Positions 1 through 8,282 of a stretch of DNA of 64,000 bases are shown one piece after another. The notes under the pieces were generated by a model that ran no database searches, had not been told where the DNA came from, and saw nothing but the letters and a program-made list of their open reading frames with translations. The first letter of the stretch is position 1. Each line of letters begins with the position of its first letter. The stretch is from the NCBI GenBank assembly GCA_943913645.1, contig CALTYZ010000008.1, positions 1-64,000 of the forward strand, given 5' to 3'. Position numbers and translations under genes: made by a program. The stretch is from an uncultured Corynebacterium sp. (GTDB taxonomy: Bacteria; Actinomycetota; Actinomycetes; Mycobacteriales; Mycobacteriaceae).

Positions 1-2
1 GG

Positions 3-2522
3 CGGGTGGTGTTGCACACCCCATTTGGCAAAGCGGTCAACGCGGCTTGGGCGCTGGCCACAGGTTGGCGGGTGGCGCAAGAAACCGGGATGGATGCTCA
101 GGCGGTGGCCGGCGATGACGGGATTGTGTTGCGTTTGCCGCAGGGCGATACGCAACCAGATGCGTCGATCTTCATGTTCGATGCGGATGAAATCGCCGAC
201 ATTGTCACCGAGCAGGTAGGCAACTCCGCCCTTTTCGCCTCCCGGTTCCGGGAATGTGCGGCGCGGGCACTGCTTTTGCCGCGGCGCAACCCCGGCAAAC
301 GGGCCCCGTTGTGGCAGCAGCGGCAACGCGCTGAGCAGCTGCTTGATGTTGCGCGCAACTACCCGTCTTTTCCCATCATTTTGGAAACAGTGCGTGAATG
401 CCTGCAAGACGTCTACGACCTGCCGGCGCTGATAGACGTGATGCGCCAGTTAAGCACCCGACGGCTGCGGGTAGCGGAAGTGACCACTGAGCAGCCAAGC
501 CCGTTCGCCTCATCACTGCTGTTCAACTACACCGGTGCATTCATGTATGAGGGTGACACCCCGCTGGCGGAGAAACGCGCCGCGGCGTTGTCGCTTGATC
601 CGTCACTGCTAGCGAAGTTACTTGGCACAGTTGAACTGCGCGAACTTCTCGATGCTGAGGTGATCGCCGAGGTGGATCACTCCTTGCGGCGTGTAGGGCG
701 AGCACAGACATCCGAGCAGTTCGCCGACACGTTGCGCGTCGTCGGTCCGATACCGGTAGATGAGCTCAGCACGTATACATCGGTGCCACTTGACTCGCTG
801 CAGCAGGCACTCGGGCCGGCACGCATGATGCGAGTGCGCGTTGGCGGTCGCGATCATGTGGCCCAGGTTCTTGATGCACCGCTGCTTCGCGATGGTCTCG
901 GCGTGCCGGTTCCGCCGGGCGTGCCAGCCCAAGTGGAGACGATCCCAGATGCGTTGGCGCAGCTTGTTGGTCGCTGGGTGCGTACCCGCGGCCCGTTCAC
1001 GCTGCGCGAGCTGACAACAGCGTTCGGCCTTGCCGTTGGGGCTGCGCACGAGCCATTGTCGTGTCTTGTTGCAGCGGACAAGGTCATTGCGGGGCACTTT
1101 CGTCAGGGGGTGGTGGAAGAAGAATTCGTCGCCACCGAAGTGCTGCGCACTATCCGTTCCCGGTCGTTGGCGGCAGCGCGCGCCCAGGCACGGCCGGTCT
1201 CCCAATCCGCCTTTGGGCGGTTTTTGCCCCGTTGGAGCAATGTGGCCGCAGCAGGGCAGGTTCCTGTGCTGCGCGGAGCCGACGGGGTGTATTCGGCCCT
1301 CGAGCAGCTGGCAGGTGTGCGGCTTCCCGCAAGTGCGTGGGAGAGCCACATCTTGCCCGCCCGGGTTGGGGATTATCGCCCGGAAATGCTCGATGAGCTC
1401 ACTGCCGGCGGTGAGATCGCCATCGTTGGGGCGGGAAAGGCTGCAGCGCGCGACCCGTGGCTGATGCTGCTTCCCACCGACTACGCTGCGCAGCTCATGC
1501 CACAGGTGGAACCTCCGATGCTGTCATTGACACAGCAGCACGTGTTAGACACGATCTGCGCTGGTGGCGGGTATTTGTTTACTGATTTGCTGCAACCTAC
1601 TACAAACTCCGAGGAACTGCGTGCGGCGCTGTGGGACCTTGTGGAAGCCGGAGCTGTCTCACCTGACTCCTTCGCCCCGATCCGGGCGCGGTTGGCAGGT
1701 GGCAAGAGCGCGCACCGGGCGCGACGGCGGCCGTCGCGAAGCAGAGTGCGCTCGGGGCGAACCAGTTTTGCCAACCGCACCCCGCCGGACATGGTGGGCA
1801 GATGGGCAGCATCGCCCACGGTGGATGTGGATGCGACCCGGCGTTCAGTCGCATTCGGGGAAGCGTGGCTTGACCGCTACGGGGTAGTCACCCGCGGCAG
1901 CGTTGTGGCAGAAAATGTGCTTGGCGGCTTCGCGCTGGCCTACAAGGTGCTTTCTGGGTTTGAAGGGTCCGGCAAGGCGATGCGCGGCTATCTCATCGAA
2001 GGCCTTGGTGCTTCGCAGTTTTCCACCCCCGCGACGATTGATCGGCTACGCGGACACCAAGACTCCGACGACGTGGTGGGCTGGCCCTCCGGTAGCCGCG
2101 AGCCGGCAGTCTATGTGCTTGCGGCGACAGATCCAGCGAACCCCTACGGTGCTGCACTTCCTTGGCCAGCACAAGGACCGACCCGTTCCGCGGGGGCCGT
2201 GGTCGTGCTGATCGACGGGCTGTTGGCTGCCCATATCACCCGCGGCGGCAAAACCATGACCACCTTCTTCGATACGTTCCCAGACGGTATTGAAGACCCG
2301 CTGCCGATGGTGGTCACCGCACTGGCTGACGCCGTCACGCGGGGGAAAATGTCGCCAGTGAGCGTAGAAAAGTTCAATGGGGGCCCAGCCTTTGGGTTGC
2401 GCGAGTTCGGTGCGACCGTGACACACAAAGGCGTGCGCATCGGCACAAAAACGACCGCAGCCCCAAAGCGCCACGGCAGAAGCGTTGCCGAGGCCATTGA
2501 AGACATGGATGGGCAGTGGTGA
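3..2522 (+). CDS. lhr: Lhr-type ATP-dependent helicase, C-terminal part (5' end outside window)
   Basis: The reading frame is open from the left edge, so the N-terminal RecA motor domain is missing and the first in-frame GTG is not a real start. The visible 839 codons match the middle and C-terminal part of the large actinobacterial Lhr helicases, which unwind DNA or RNA-DNA hybrids during repair. Family-typical stretches are LHTPFG near the start, then RFRECAARALLLPRR and the QRAEQLLDVARNYPSFPI region of the winged-helix/Lhr-core section, followed by a long Lhr C-terminal domain. The stop lies 5 bp from the convergent small gene. The gene continues upstream, so size and motor motifs cannot be judged. 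Assignment by family resemblance is firm; the exact substrate is unknown. Confidence 0.88.
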   Translation, partial: RVVLHTPFGKAVNAAWALATGWRVAQETGMDAQAVAGDDGIVLRLPQGDTQPDASIFMFDADEIADIVTEQVGNSALFASRFRECAARALLLPRRNPGKRAPLWQQRQRAEQLLDVARNYPSFPIILETVRECLQDVYDLPALIDVMRQLSTRRLRVAEVTTEQPSPFASSLLFNYTGAFMYEGDTPLAEKRAAALSLDPSLLAKLLGTVELRELLDAEVIAEVDHSLRRVGRAQTSEQFADTLRVVGPIPVDELSTYTSVPLDSLQQALGPARMMRVRVGGRDHVAQVLDAPLLRDGLGVPVPPGVPAQVETIPDALAQLVGRWVRTRGPFTLRELTTAFGLAVGAAHEPLSCLVAADKVIAGHFRQGVVEEEFVATEVLRTIRSRSLAAARAQARPVSQSAFGRFLPRWSNVAAAGQVPVLRGADGVYSALEQLAGVRLPASAWESHILPARVGDYRPEMLDELTAGGEIAIVGAGKAAARDPWLMLLPTDYAAQLMPQVEPPMLSLTQQHVLDTICAGGGYLFTDLLQPTTNSEELRAALWDLVEAGAVSPDSFAPIRARLAGGKSAHRARRRPSRSRVRSGRTSFANRTPPDMVGRWAASPTVDVDATRRSVAFGEAWLDRYGVVTRGSVVAENVLGGFALAYKVLSGFEGSGKAMRGYLIEGLGASQFSTPATIDRLRGHQDSDDVVGWPSGSREPAVYVLAATDPANPYGAALPWPAQGPTRSAGAVVVLIDGLLAAHITRGGKTMTTFFDTFPDGIEDPLPMVVTALADAVTRGKMSPVSVEKFNGGPAFGLREFGATVTHKGVRIGTKTTAAPKRHGRSVAEAIEDMDGQW

Positions 2523-2527
2523 CCTGC

Positions 2528-2767
2528 CTAGCGGCGTGCGACTAGCTCGTCGATGAGCCGCTTCGCAGCGACGAGGCCCAGCCGGGGGTTCGCCTCACGG
2601 ATATCGCGTACGGCGCGCACTGGTTGTTGTGCCGGATCGGTGCCGGTGTCCGCGAGAATTCCCGTTGCCCATGCCACTGCCGAATCCATGTCAGGGAAGA
2701 ACCCAATGAGCGCTTCTTCTGGAGTTGGCCCAGAGTTGAACATATTGAACAAAAACCTTTTGAGCAT
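2528..2767 (-). CDS. Small orphan protein with L7/L12 C-terminal-like end
   Basis: A 79-residue protein that I do not recognise by name. The last ~30 residues (AVRDIREANPRLGLVAAKRL and on) resemble the helix-turn-helix end of the ribosomal L7/L12 C-terminal domain, where the family has a conserved VR-x-GLKEAK-LV pattern. The N-terminal half is short and hydrophobic (MLKRFLFNMFNSG). The start ATG lies only 13 bp from the nei2 ATG, so the two genes are divergent with overlapping control regions. It lies between lhr and nei2, which are both nucleic-acid enzymes, but nothing ties it to repair. It could be a fold-level lookalike and not a ribosome-related protein. No catalytic motif is visible. 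Confidence 0.6.
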   Translation of the reverse strand: MLKRFLFNMFNSGPTPEEALIGFFPDMDSAVAWATGILADTGTDPAQQPVRAVRDIREANPRLGLVAAKRLIDELVARR

Positions 2768-2780
2768 AGGATGTGATTTT

Positions 2781-3605
2781 ATGCCAGAAGGCGATTCAAT
2801 CTACCAGCTTTCCAAACGCCTGCAGTTCATGACCGGGCGCACCGTCACGCACACCTCCGTGCGGGTGCCGCGCTACGCCACCGTTGACTTCACCGGCATG
2901 CAGTGTCAGCGGGTGTGGCCCTACGGCAAGCATCTCTTCATGCAGTTCAGCGCACAGGGGCACGACGCTCAGATTTTGCACACGCACCTGAAAATGGAGG
3001 GCACGTGGGCCATGCACCGCGCGGGCAAGCGGTGGCGCAAACCCGCCCACACCGCGCGCGTGGTGTTGCACCTAGCCGATGCGTCCGCTGCCGACATCGA
3101 ACTGGTCGGTCACGAGCTGGGTTTGGTTGAGGTGTTTCCAGCGCGCGAGTATGACCAGCGAATGGGGTATCTGGGACCGGATTTGCTTGCAGATGAGTTT
3201 GACTTTGCAGAAGCCAAGCGCCGCATTATGTGTGACCCGGACAGGGAAATTGGTCGCAGCCTGCTTGACCAGTACCGGGTTGCTGGACTTGGCAATGAGT
3301 ACCGGGCCGAGGCGTGTTTTTTAGCCGGGGTGCATCCACGGTCAAAGGTCGGCGAGGTGGACGTTGAGAAGCTACTCAAGCTCTCACGCAAGCTGATGTG
3401 GGCCAATAAGGACGCGCCGGTGCGTGTGACCACGGGGGTTAAACGCGCTGGTGAAACGTCCTACGTCTTTGGTCGTAATAAGAAGCCATGTCGGCGTTGC
3501 CGCAGCCTCATCCAGAAGGATGTCCTTGGCGGTGAGAATGACTTGGAGCGCGTTATTTGGTTTTGCCCGCGGTGCCAGCCCGCTCCCGCATCGCCCGGCC
3601 AATGA
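2781..3605 (+). CDS. nei2: DNA glycosylase/AP lyase of Fpg/Nei family (endonuclease VIII 2)
   Basis: Base-excision repair enzyme that removes oxidised bases and cuts the abasic site. The start is fixed by MPEGDSIYQL: after Met removal the N-terminal Pro and the following Glu form the active site. A longer in-frame extension exists upstream but would bury this Pro, so the ATG at 2781 is right. The 274 residues include the central helix-two-turn-helix region (around LLDQYRVAGLGNEYRAE) and a C-terminal zinc finger with Cys pairs CRRC and CPRC. MPEGD, in contrast to MPELPE, indicates the Nei branch. The last 53 bp overlap the 3' end of the convergent dedA gene. Confidence 0.93.
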   Translation: MPEGDSIYQLSKRLQFMTGRTVTHTSVRVPRYATVDFTGMQCQRVWPYGKHLFMQFSAQGHDAQILHTHLKMEGTWAMHRAGKRWRKPAHTARVVLHLADASAADIELVGHELGLVEVFPAREYDQRMGYLGPDLLADEFDFAEAKRRIMCDPDREIGRSLLDQYRVAGLGNEYRAEACFLAGVHPRSKVGEVDVEKLLKLSRKLMWANKDAPVRVTTGVKRAGETSYVFGRNKKPCRRCRSLIQKDVLGGENDLERVIWFCPRCQPAPASPGQ

Positions 3606-4188
3606 AGAAAACGAAAAAGCCAATGATGATCAGGAGCAGAATGCCGTAGATGACGGTGGAGTAGGTATCGGCGTAGTGGGTTGCCTGCTCCCAATTCTCA
3701 CCCAGGATGAAGCCGAGATAAATCAAAATTGCGTTCCAAATACCGGAGCCCAGTGTGGTCCACAGCCCAAAGGTGAGTAGATTCATGCGGTCAAGCCCGG
3801 CCGGAATTGAGATCAAGGAGCGCACGCCGGGGATGAGGCGACCAAAAAACACCGACGGGCGCCCCCACTTATGAAAAAAGGCCATCGCGGCGTCCACATC
3901 AGATGCCTTCACCAGCCACATCCAGTCCGCGATGGCGCGTAGCCGGTCAATGCCGAGCCAGGCGCCCACGCCGTACAAGATGTATGCGCCAACGACCGAG
4001 CCGAGCACAGACCAGATGAACACTGCGACGAAGTTGAGGCTGCCTTGGGCTACGGTAAAGCCCGCAAGCGGGAGAACAACTTCGGATGGAATCGGCGGAA
4101 ACAGGTTCTCGAGCAGAATCGCAATGCCAACACCCGGCGCGCCGAGCAGCTCCATGAGGTGAACAATCCAGTCAATAATGCCTTGCAC
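3553..4188 (-). CDS. DedA family membrane protein
   Basis: Integral membrane protein of the DedA/VTT family (211 residues), a group linked to lipid scrambling or flippase activity and membrane homeostasis. The family signature is clear: ENLFPPIPSEVVLPLAGF, a central F-GRLIPGVRSLISIPAG motif with the functionally important Arg residues, and four or five hydrophobic segments. I chose the GTG at 4186-4188 because a GGAGGG Shine-Dalgarno lies 7 nt before it; a longer ATG start at 4263 would add 25 polar residues and overlap the upstream gene. It is third in a minus-strand run after pgi and the GCS2-family ligase, with a 53 bp gap to the latter. Its 3' end overlaps nei2. Confidence 0.9.
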   Translation of the reverse strand: MQGIIDWIVHLMELLGAPGVGIAILLENLFPPIPSEVVLPLAGFTVAQGSLNFVAVFIWSVLGSVVGAYILYGVGAWLGIDRLRAIADWMWLVKASDVDAAMAFFHKWGRPSVFFGRLIPGVRSLISIPAGLDRMNLLTFGLWTTLGSGIWNAILIYLGFILGENWEQATHYADTYSTVIYGILLLIIIGFFVFFIGRAMRERAGTAGKTK

Positions 4189-4241
4189 GCGTGGTCCCTC
4201 CGGTCGAGCGAGATGAGAGTCAGTCAACCGGCTATTGTGCC

Positions 4242-5729
4242 CTAGTTGACGGTCGTGGACCAAGTATGGACCGGTGATCCATGTCTCTGATTTTCTAGGT
4301 ACTGTCTGAGAATTCGCGCAAGGGCCTGTTCACGCTCCGGTGTTTCGGGTAGGGAGGCAGGGGCGATCGCGTTGAGGGCGTTGAGTTGCCACATGGCCCC
4401 GTTTTGCCGGTTACGCACCCGGCCTTCAATAATGCCCAAGTACTCGTCCGCACATGCTGGGTCAACACCGAGTGCATCCAACCCTTGGCGGGCGAGAGGA
4501 AGCAAGTGGTGCTCAACGAGTTCGGTCACCGGCAACCTGTCGAGGGTGGGCCATTCAACATTGGCTGTCAGGCCGTGGCGTGCGCCTTGGCAGAAGTTCT
4601 GCTGCGCAGTGGTAAATGGCAGGCGTGACCACACCGGACGGGTCTGTTCCCCCAGAGTCTTGACCGTGCCGTAGTAGAAGGCTGCATCGGCCACAATGTC
4701 TTTGACGGTGGGGCCAGCTGGTAGGAGGCGGTTTTCCACCCGGATATGGCTAAGCTCCCCGTTTGGGTCATAGATGGGCCGATTCCACCGCCAGATGGTG
4801 CCGTTTTGCAAGTTGAGGTAGTGCAAACCTGGGTTCGCGCCGAGCATTTCTGGCTTGCCGGCCTCTGCGCGGCCTTCTGGCAGCAGTGGGGAGAAGAAAT
4901 GAACGTTTTCTTCAAACAGGTCGAACACGCTTGTAATCCACCTTTCCCCAAACCAGACACGTGGGCGAACACCTTGGTGAATGAGCTCTTTTGTGCGCGT
5001 GTCCATCGCCTGCTCAAACACGGGGATTCGCGATTCGTGCCACACTCGGTGGCCGAGAAACAGGGGAGAGTTCGCAGACAGAGCGACCTGTGCGCCGGCG
5101 ATCGCTTGCGAGGCGTTCCAGGCGTTGGCGAAGACGTCTGGCTTGACTTGCAGGTGCAGCTGCATCGAGGTGCATGCAGACTCGGGCGCAATGCTTTCGA
5201 AATCGTGGGCGTAGCGTTCCTCCCGCCAAAGATTGATCTGTACCAGTTCGCCGCGCGACTCCATGACGGAGCGGTTGAGTCCGGCGTAGCGGTTCTCCGG
5301 TGTGATCCATACTGGGTCTTCGAGAAACGCCGACGTGAGCGTCGGCAGTGTCCCAATCATGGCCAGGGTTGATCCGGATTGCTCGGCGGCTTCACGCACA
5401 CGCGCAAGGCGTTCGTTAAGGCCGTGTTCGAGTTGTGTAAGACCGTCACCGCGAATTGAGAGCGGGGGGTGGTTGAGCTCCACATTGAATTGCCCGACTT
5501 CGGCGGTGTACTCCTCGCCGAGATGTTCTAGCACGCGCTGGTTATTGGGGTGTGGGGCCATGTTGGAGTCCACCAGGTTGAGCTCGAGTTCAAGCCCGAT
5601 CGTGCCGTGATCGATGAACTCGGCTTCTTGCAGGTGACGGTCAAACGCTTCAAGTTCCTCTTCGAGCTGGCGCCGGTACACAGTGCGCTGCCGCGGGGTG
5701 TAGGAGTCGCCTGAAATTTGCTCTCCCAT
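4242..5729 (-). CDS. Glutamate-cysteine ligase family 2 (GCS2) protein
   Basis: A 495-residue ATP-dependent carboxylate-amine ligase of the GCS2 family (YbdK/EgtA relatives). Visible family motifs are TIGLELELNLVD near residue 42, EVGQFNVELNHPP near 77, the LHLQVK strand, and HIRVENRLLPAGPTV. Such enzymes couple glutamate to an amine such as cysteine. In corynebacteria, which use mycothiol and not glutathione, the acceptor is uncertain, and gamma-glutamylcysteine for ergothioneine is one possibility; no egtB-E genes are near. The ATG is preceded by AAAGGT at a good distance. It follows pgi by 32 bp on the same strand, so co-transcription is likely. Confidence 0.82.
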   Translation of the reverse strand: MGEQISGDSYTPRQRTVYRRQLEEELEAFDRHLQEAEFIDHGTIGLELELNLVDSNMAPHPNNQRVLEHLGEEYTAEVGQFNVELNHPPLSIRGDGLTQLEHGLNERLARVREAAEQSGSTLAMIGTLPTLTSAFLEDPVWITPENRYAGLNRSVMESRGELVQINLWREERYAHDFESIAPESACTSMQLHLQVKPDVFANAWNASQAIAGAQVALSANSPLFLGHRVWHESRIPVFEQAMDTRTKELIHQGVRPRVWFGERWITSVFDLFEENVHFFSPLLPEGRAEAGKPEMLGANPGLHYLNLQNGTIWRWNRPIYDPNGELSHIRVENRLLPAGPTVKDIVADAAFYYGTVKTLGEQTRPVWSRLPFTTAQQNFCQGARHGLTANVEWPTLDRLPVTELVEHHLLPLARQGLDALGVDPACADEYLGIIEGRVRNRQNGAMWQLNALNAIAPASLPETPEREQALARILRQYLENQRHGSPVHTWSTTVN

Positions 5730-5761
5730 GGCGGTGACCTTTCGTCAACGGTCGTTGTGTC

Positions 5762-7399
5762 TCAGCGGTGGCTGCGATACCAAGAGATGAGGGCGTCAGT
5801 GGACGCGTCTCCAGTATCGGGCGTCTGGTTACCGGCCACAGCGTCGGCGAGGTCATTTGCCTGTTGTTTCCCAAGCTCGACACCCCATTGGTCGAAGGAA
5901 TTAATGCCCCAAATCACACCTTGGGTGAACACGATGTGCTCGTAGAGCGCGATGAGTGCGCCCAGGGTAGCTGGGGTGAGCTCTTCGGCAAGGATTGTGG
6001 TTGTGGGTCGGTTGCCTGGCATCACCTTGTGGGGCGCTAGCTCAGGGGAGACTCCCTCGGCTTCAATTTCTTCTCGCGTTTTGCCGAAGGCGAGCACCTT
6101 CGTCTGGGCGAAAAAGTTGCCCATGAGCAGATCGTGCATCGAGCCGGTGCCATCGGCGGTGGGGAAGTCCTGTTTTGGTTTGGCAAAACCAATGAAATCC
6201 GCTGGGATGAGGGATGTGCCTTGGTGAATGAGCTGGAAGAATGCGTGCTGCCCGTTGGTGCCCGGCTCGCCCCAGAACACTTCACCCGTGTCGTAGCTGA
6301 CCTTGGTGCCGTCTTGCCGGACCGACTTGCCATTAGATTCCATGGTCAGCTGCTGCAGGTAGGCAGGGAAACGCGCCAAGTCTTGGGCGTAGGGCAGCAC
6401 AGCATGCGTTTGCGCGCCGAGGAAGTTGCGGTACCAGACGTTGAGCAGCCCCATGAGCACGGGCACATTGCGTTCGAACTCGGTGGTGCGGAAGTGCTCA
6501 TCCATGGCATGGAAACCTTCGAGCAGGCGCATGAAGTCTTGTGGCCCGATGACAGCCATCAGTGACAGACCAATCGCGGAATCCATCGAGTAGCGTCCAC
6601 CGACCCAGTCCCAGAACTCGAACATGTTGGCAGTGTCGATACCGAACTCTGCGACTTTTTGCGCGTTGGTTGACACGGCGACGAAGTGTTTCGCTGTTGC
6701 TGATTCGTCTCCCTCGAACTGCTCAAGGAGCCAGCGTTTGGCTGCGTGCGCGTTCGCCAACGTCTCTTGCGTGGTGAAGGTCTTCGATGCCACGATGAAC
6801 AGTGTTTCCTCTGCGTTGCAGCGATCAAGTACAGCTGCCAGGTCAGCAGGATCGACGTTGGATACGAATTCGGCGGTGATGCCGGCAGTTGCGTACGCGC
6901 GCAGCGCCTGCGTTGCCATTGCCGGTCCGAGGTCAGAGCCGCCGATGCCGATGTTGACGACCTTCTTTATGGTGTGCCCGGTATGGCCCAACCACTGGCC
7001 CGAGCGAAGCGCTGAGGCGAAATCGCGCATCTTGGCAAGCACTGCATGCACATCCGCCGCAACATCTTGGCCATCGACGCTTAGTTCCCTGTCTGCCGGA
7101 ATGCGCAGCGCGGTATGCAACACGGCGCGGTCTTCGGTTGTGTTGATGTGTGCGCCGTCAAACATAGCGTCGATGTGTGCACGCAGGTTCGCTTCCTGGG
7201 CGAGTTTGAGCAGTTGCGTGACGACGTCGTCGTCAACCAAGTTCTTCGACAGGTCGACGTGCAGGCCGGCTGCCTCAAAGCTGTAGCGCTTCGTGCGGTC
7301 TGCATCGGTGCGGAACAAGTCGCGCAATGTGCTGGATGTTTTCTCAGCGTGTAGTTTTTCGAGGCTCGACCATGCAGTGGTGGCGGTGATGTCGCTCAT
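5762..7399 (-). CDS. pgi: Glucose-6-phosphate isomerase
   Basis: Interconverts glucose 6-phosphate and fructose 6-phosphate in the cytoplasm (glycolysis and gluconeogenesis). The protein has 545 residues, the usual size of the long bacterial form. Signatures seen are NIGIGGSDLGPAM (phosphate-binding loop), FIVASKTFTTQETL, the sugar-isomerase segment EFWDWVGGRYSMDSAIGL, and GVIWGINSFDQWGVELGK near the C-terminus. The ATG at 7399 is chosen over a longer frame because an AGGAGG sits about 5 nt upstream. It heads a minus-strand group with the GCS2 ligase and dedA. Confidence 0.97.
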   Translation of the reverse strand: MSDITATTAWSSLEKLHAEKTSSTLRDLFRTDADRTKRYSFEAAGLHVDLSKNLVDDDVVTQLLKLAQEANLRAHIDAMFDGAHINTTEDRAVLHTALRIPADRELSVDGQDVAADVHAVLAKMRDFASALRSGQWLGHTGHTIKKVVNIGIGGSDLGPAMATQALRAYATAGITAEFVSNVDPADLAAVLDRCNAEETLFIVASKTFTTQETLANAHAAKRWLLEQFEGDESATAKHFVAVSTNAQKVAEFGIDTANMFEFWDWVGGRYSMDSAIGLSLMAVIGPQDFMRLLEGFHAMDEHFRTTEFERNVPVLMGLLNVWYRNFLGAQTHAVLPYAQDLARFPAYLQQLTMESNGKSVRQDGTKVSYDTGEVFWGEPGTNGQHAFFQLIHQGTSLIPADFIGFAKPKQDFPTADGTGSMHDLLMGNFFAQTKVLAFGKTREEIEAEGVSPELAPHKVMPGNRPTTTILAEELTPATLGALIALYEHIVFTQGVIWGINSFDQWGVELGKQQANDLADAVAGNQTPDTGDASTDALISWYRSHR

Positions 7400-7573
7400 G
7401 TTTCCTCCTGAAGCTGTACCGACGATCCGCCAGGGTGGTACGTGACGCGGTTGGCGGAGCATCTTTCGGTATTGGTGGCGTCGTGTGCGCCGAAAGTTAT
7501 TGTTAAAAACTTACTATTTTAAAGGTAGCTAAATCCGCGGATCAAGGTCCGCGAAACTCCCGGCACGGGGGTG

Positions 7574-7579
7574 CATAAT
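7574..7579 (+). promoter_or_regulatory. Possible -10 element of mhuD (leaderless)
   Basis: CATAAT ends 7 nt before the mhuD ATG, and no Shine-Dalgarno is present, so transcription probably starts at or next to the start codon. An AT-rich block at about 7499-7532 lies upstream. Confidence 0.45.
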
Positions 7580-7586
7580 TGCTGGC

Positions 7587-7898
7587 ATGAGCATTGTGAA
7601 GATTAACGCAATTACGGTTCCAGACGGTGCTGGTGAGGAGCTTGAGCGCCGGTTCGCAGCCCGCAAGCACGCAATCGACGCCCACCCCGGGTTTGAGGGG
7701 TTTCAGTTGCTGCGCCCGGTCAAGGGTGAAGATCGGTATTTTGTGGTGACGCGCTGGGTCGATGAGGAATCGTATGACGCCTGGTGGGAGGGGGAGGGAC
7801 GCAGTGGCCATGCGCACGGTGGGCAGCGCGCCCCGGTCTCATCGAAGGCGGAGCTGTTGGAGTTTGAGGTCGTGCTCGACTCCCTCGAGCAGGACTAA
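7587..7898 (+). CDS. mhuD: Haem-degrading monooxygenase, MhuD orthologue
   Basis: Small ferredoxin-like-fold protein (103 residues) that opens the haem ring to release iron. It resembles mycobacterial MhuD almost end to end: VKINAI, PGF-GFQLLRPVKGE-RYFVVT and LLEFEVVLD are shared. The three residues known to matter in MhuD fall at the same positions, namely Asn7, Trp66 and the haem ligand His75. MhuD-type enzymes give mycobilin-type products without releasing CO, unlike classical haem oxygenases; whether that holds here is inference. The gene stands alone between pgi (divergent) and chorismate mutase (convergent). No iron-box operator was recognised upstream. The start codon follows a -10-like hexamer without a ribosome-binding site. 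Confidence 0.9.
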   Translation: MSIVKINAITVPDGAGEELERRFAARKHAIDAHPGFEGFQLLRPVKGEDRYFVVTRWVDEESYDAWWEGEGRSGHAHGGQRAPVSSKAELLEFEVVLDSLEQD

Positions 7899-7919
7899 CG
7901 CCGGTACTGTCATCTACTG

Positions 7920-8213
7920 TCATCCCAGTTTGCCGCGGCCGAGACGCAGCAGGATCTGTGCGAGCGCGGGGCCTTCTTCACCGAGTTCATCACGGAATTG
8001 GTTGATGATGGCCACCTCCCGGGTGTGGACGAGTTTCGTGCCGCCAGAGCCCATCCGGGTTTTACCGATCGCGCGAGATATTTCAGAACGTCGCTTCACT
8101 GCGTCTAAAATCAGGCGGTCTAAGCGGTCGATTTCTTTGCGGTAGGTCTGGATCTCCGAGTCCGACAGAGGATCATCGGTGCCGGACGGCATGCGGAGCT
8201 CGAAGTCGTTCAT
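7920..8213 (-). CDS. Chorismate mutase (AroQ type)
   Basis: Helical AroQ-class chorismate mutase of 97 residues, turning chorismate into prephenate for Phe and Tyr synthesis. Diagnostic pieces are EIDRLDRLILDAVKRRSEIS, with the substrate-binding Arg, then IGKTRM (Lys) and the helix RLGRGKLG at the end. Family members of this kind in corynebacteria need DAHP synthase as a partner for full activity; that gene is not in the window. The ATG at 8213 has no Shine-Dalgarno but lies 6 nt after TAGGCT on the minus strand, so a leaderless mRNA is likely. It is divergent from pcrA with only 69 bp between start codons. Confidence 0.92.
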   Translation of the reverse strand: MNDFELRMPSGTDDPLSDSEIQTYRKEIDRLDRLILDAVKRRSEISRAIGKTRMGSGGTKLVHTREVAIINQFRDELGEEGPALAQILLRLGRGKLG

Positions 8214-8219
8214 GCGTTT

Positions 8220-8225
8220 AGCCTA
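8220..8225 (-). promoter_or_regulatory. -10-like hexamer of chorismate mutase gene
   Basis: TAGGCT on the minus strand, 6 nt before the ATG, fits the TANNNT corynebacterial -10 pattern and a leaderless start. Confidence 0.5.
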
Positions 8226-8268
8226 CGGGACGAACGTTCGGCAGCGGAGCAGTCTCGACGGCGGTGAG

Positions 8269-8274
8269 TAGGGT
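8269..8274 (+). promoter_or_regulatory. -10-like hexamer of pcrA
   Basis: TAGGGT lies 8 nt before the pcrA ATG with no Shine-Dalgarno in between. It is 44 bp from the divergent hexamer of the chorismate mutase gene. Confidence 0.45.
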
Positions 8275-8282
8275 TTGAGGTC

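Noticed and set aside
618..1349. 243-codon open frame on the minus strand inside lhr
   Set aside because: It lies opposite a well-conserved helicase frame, has a composition unlike real proteins here and no ribosome-binding site.
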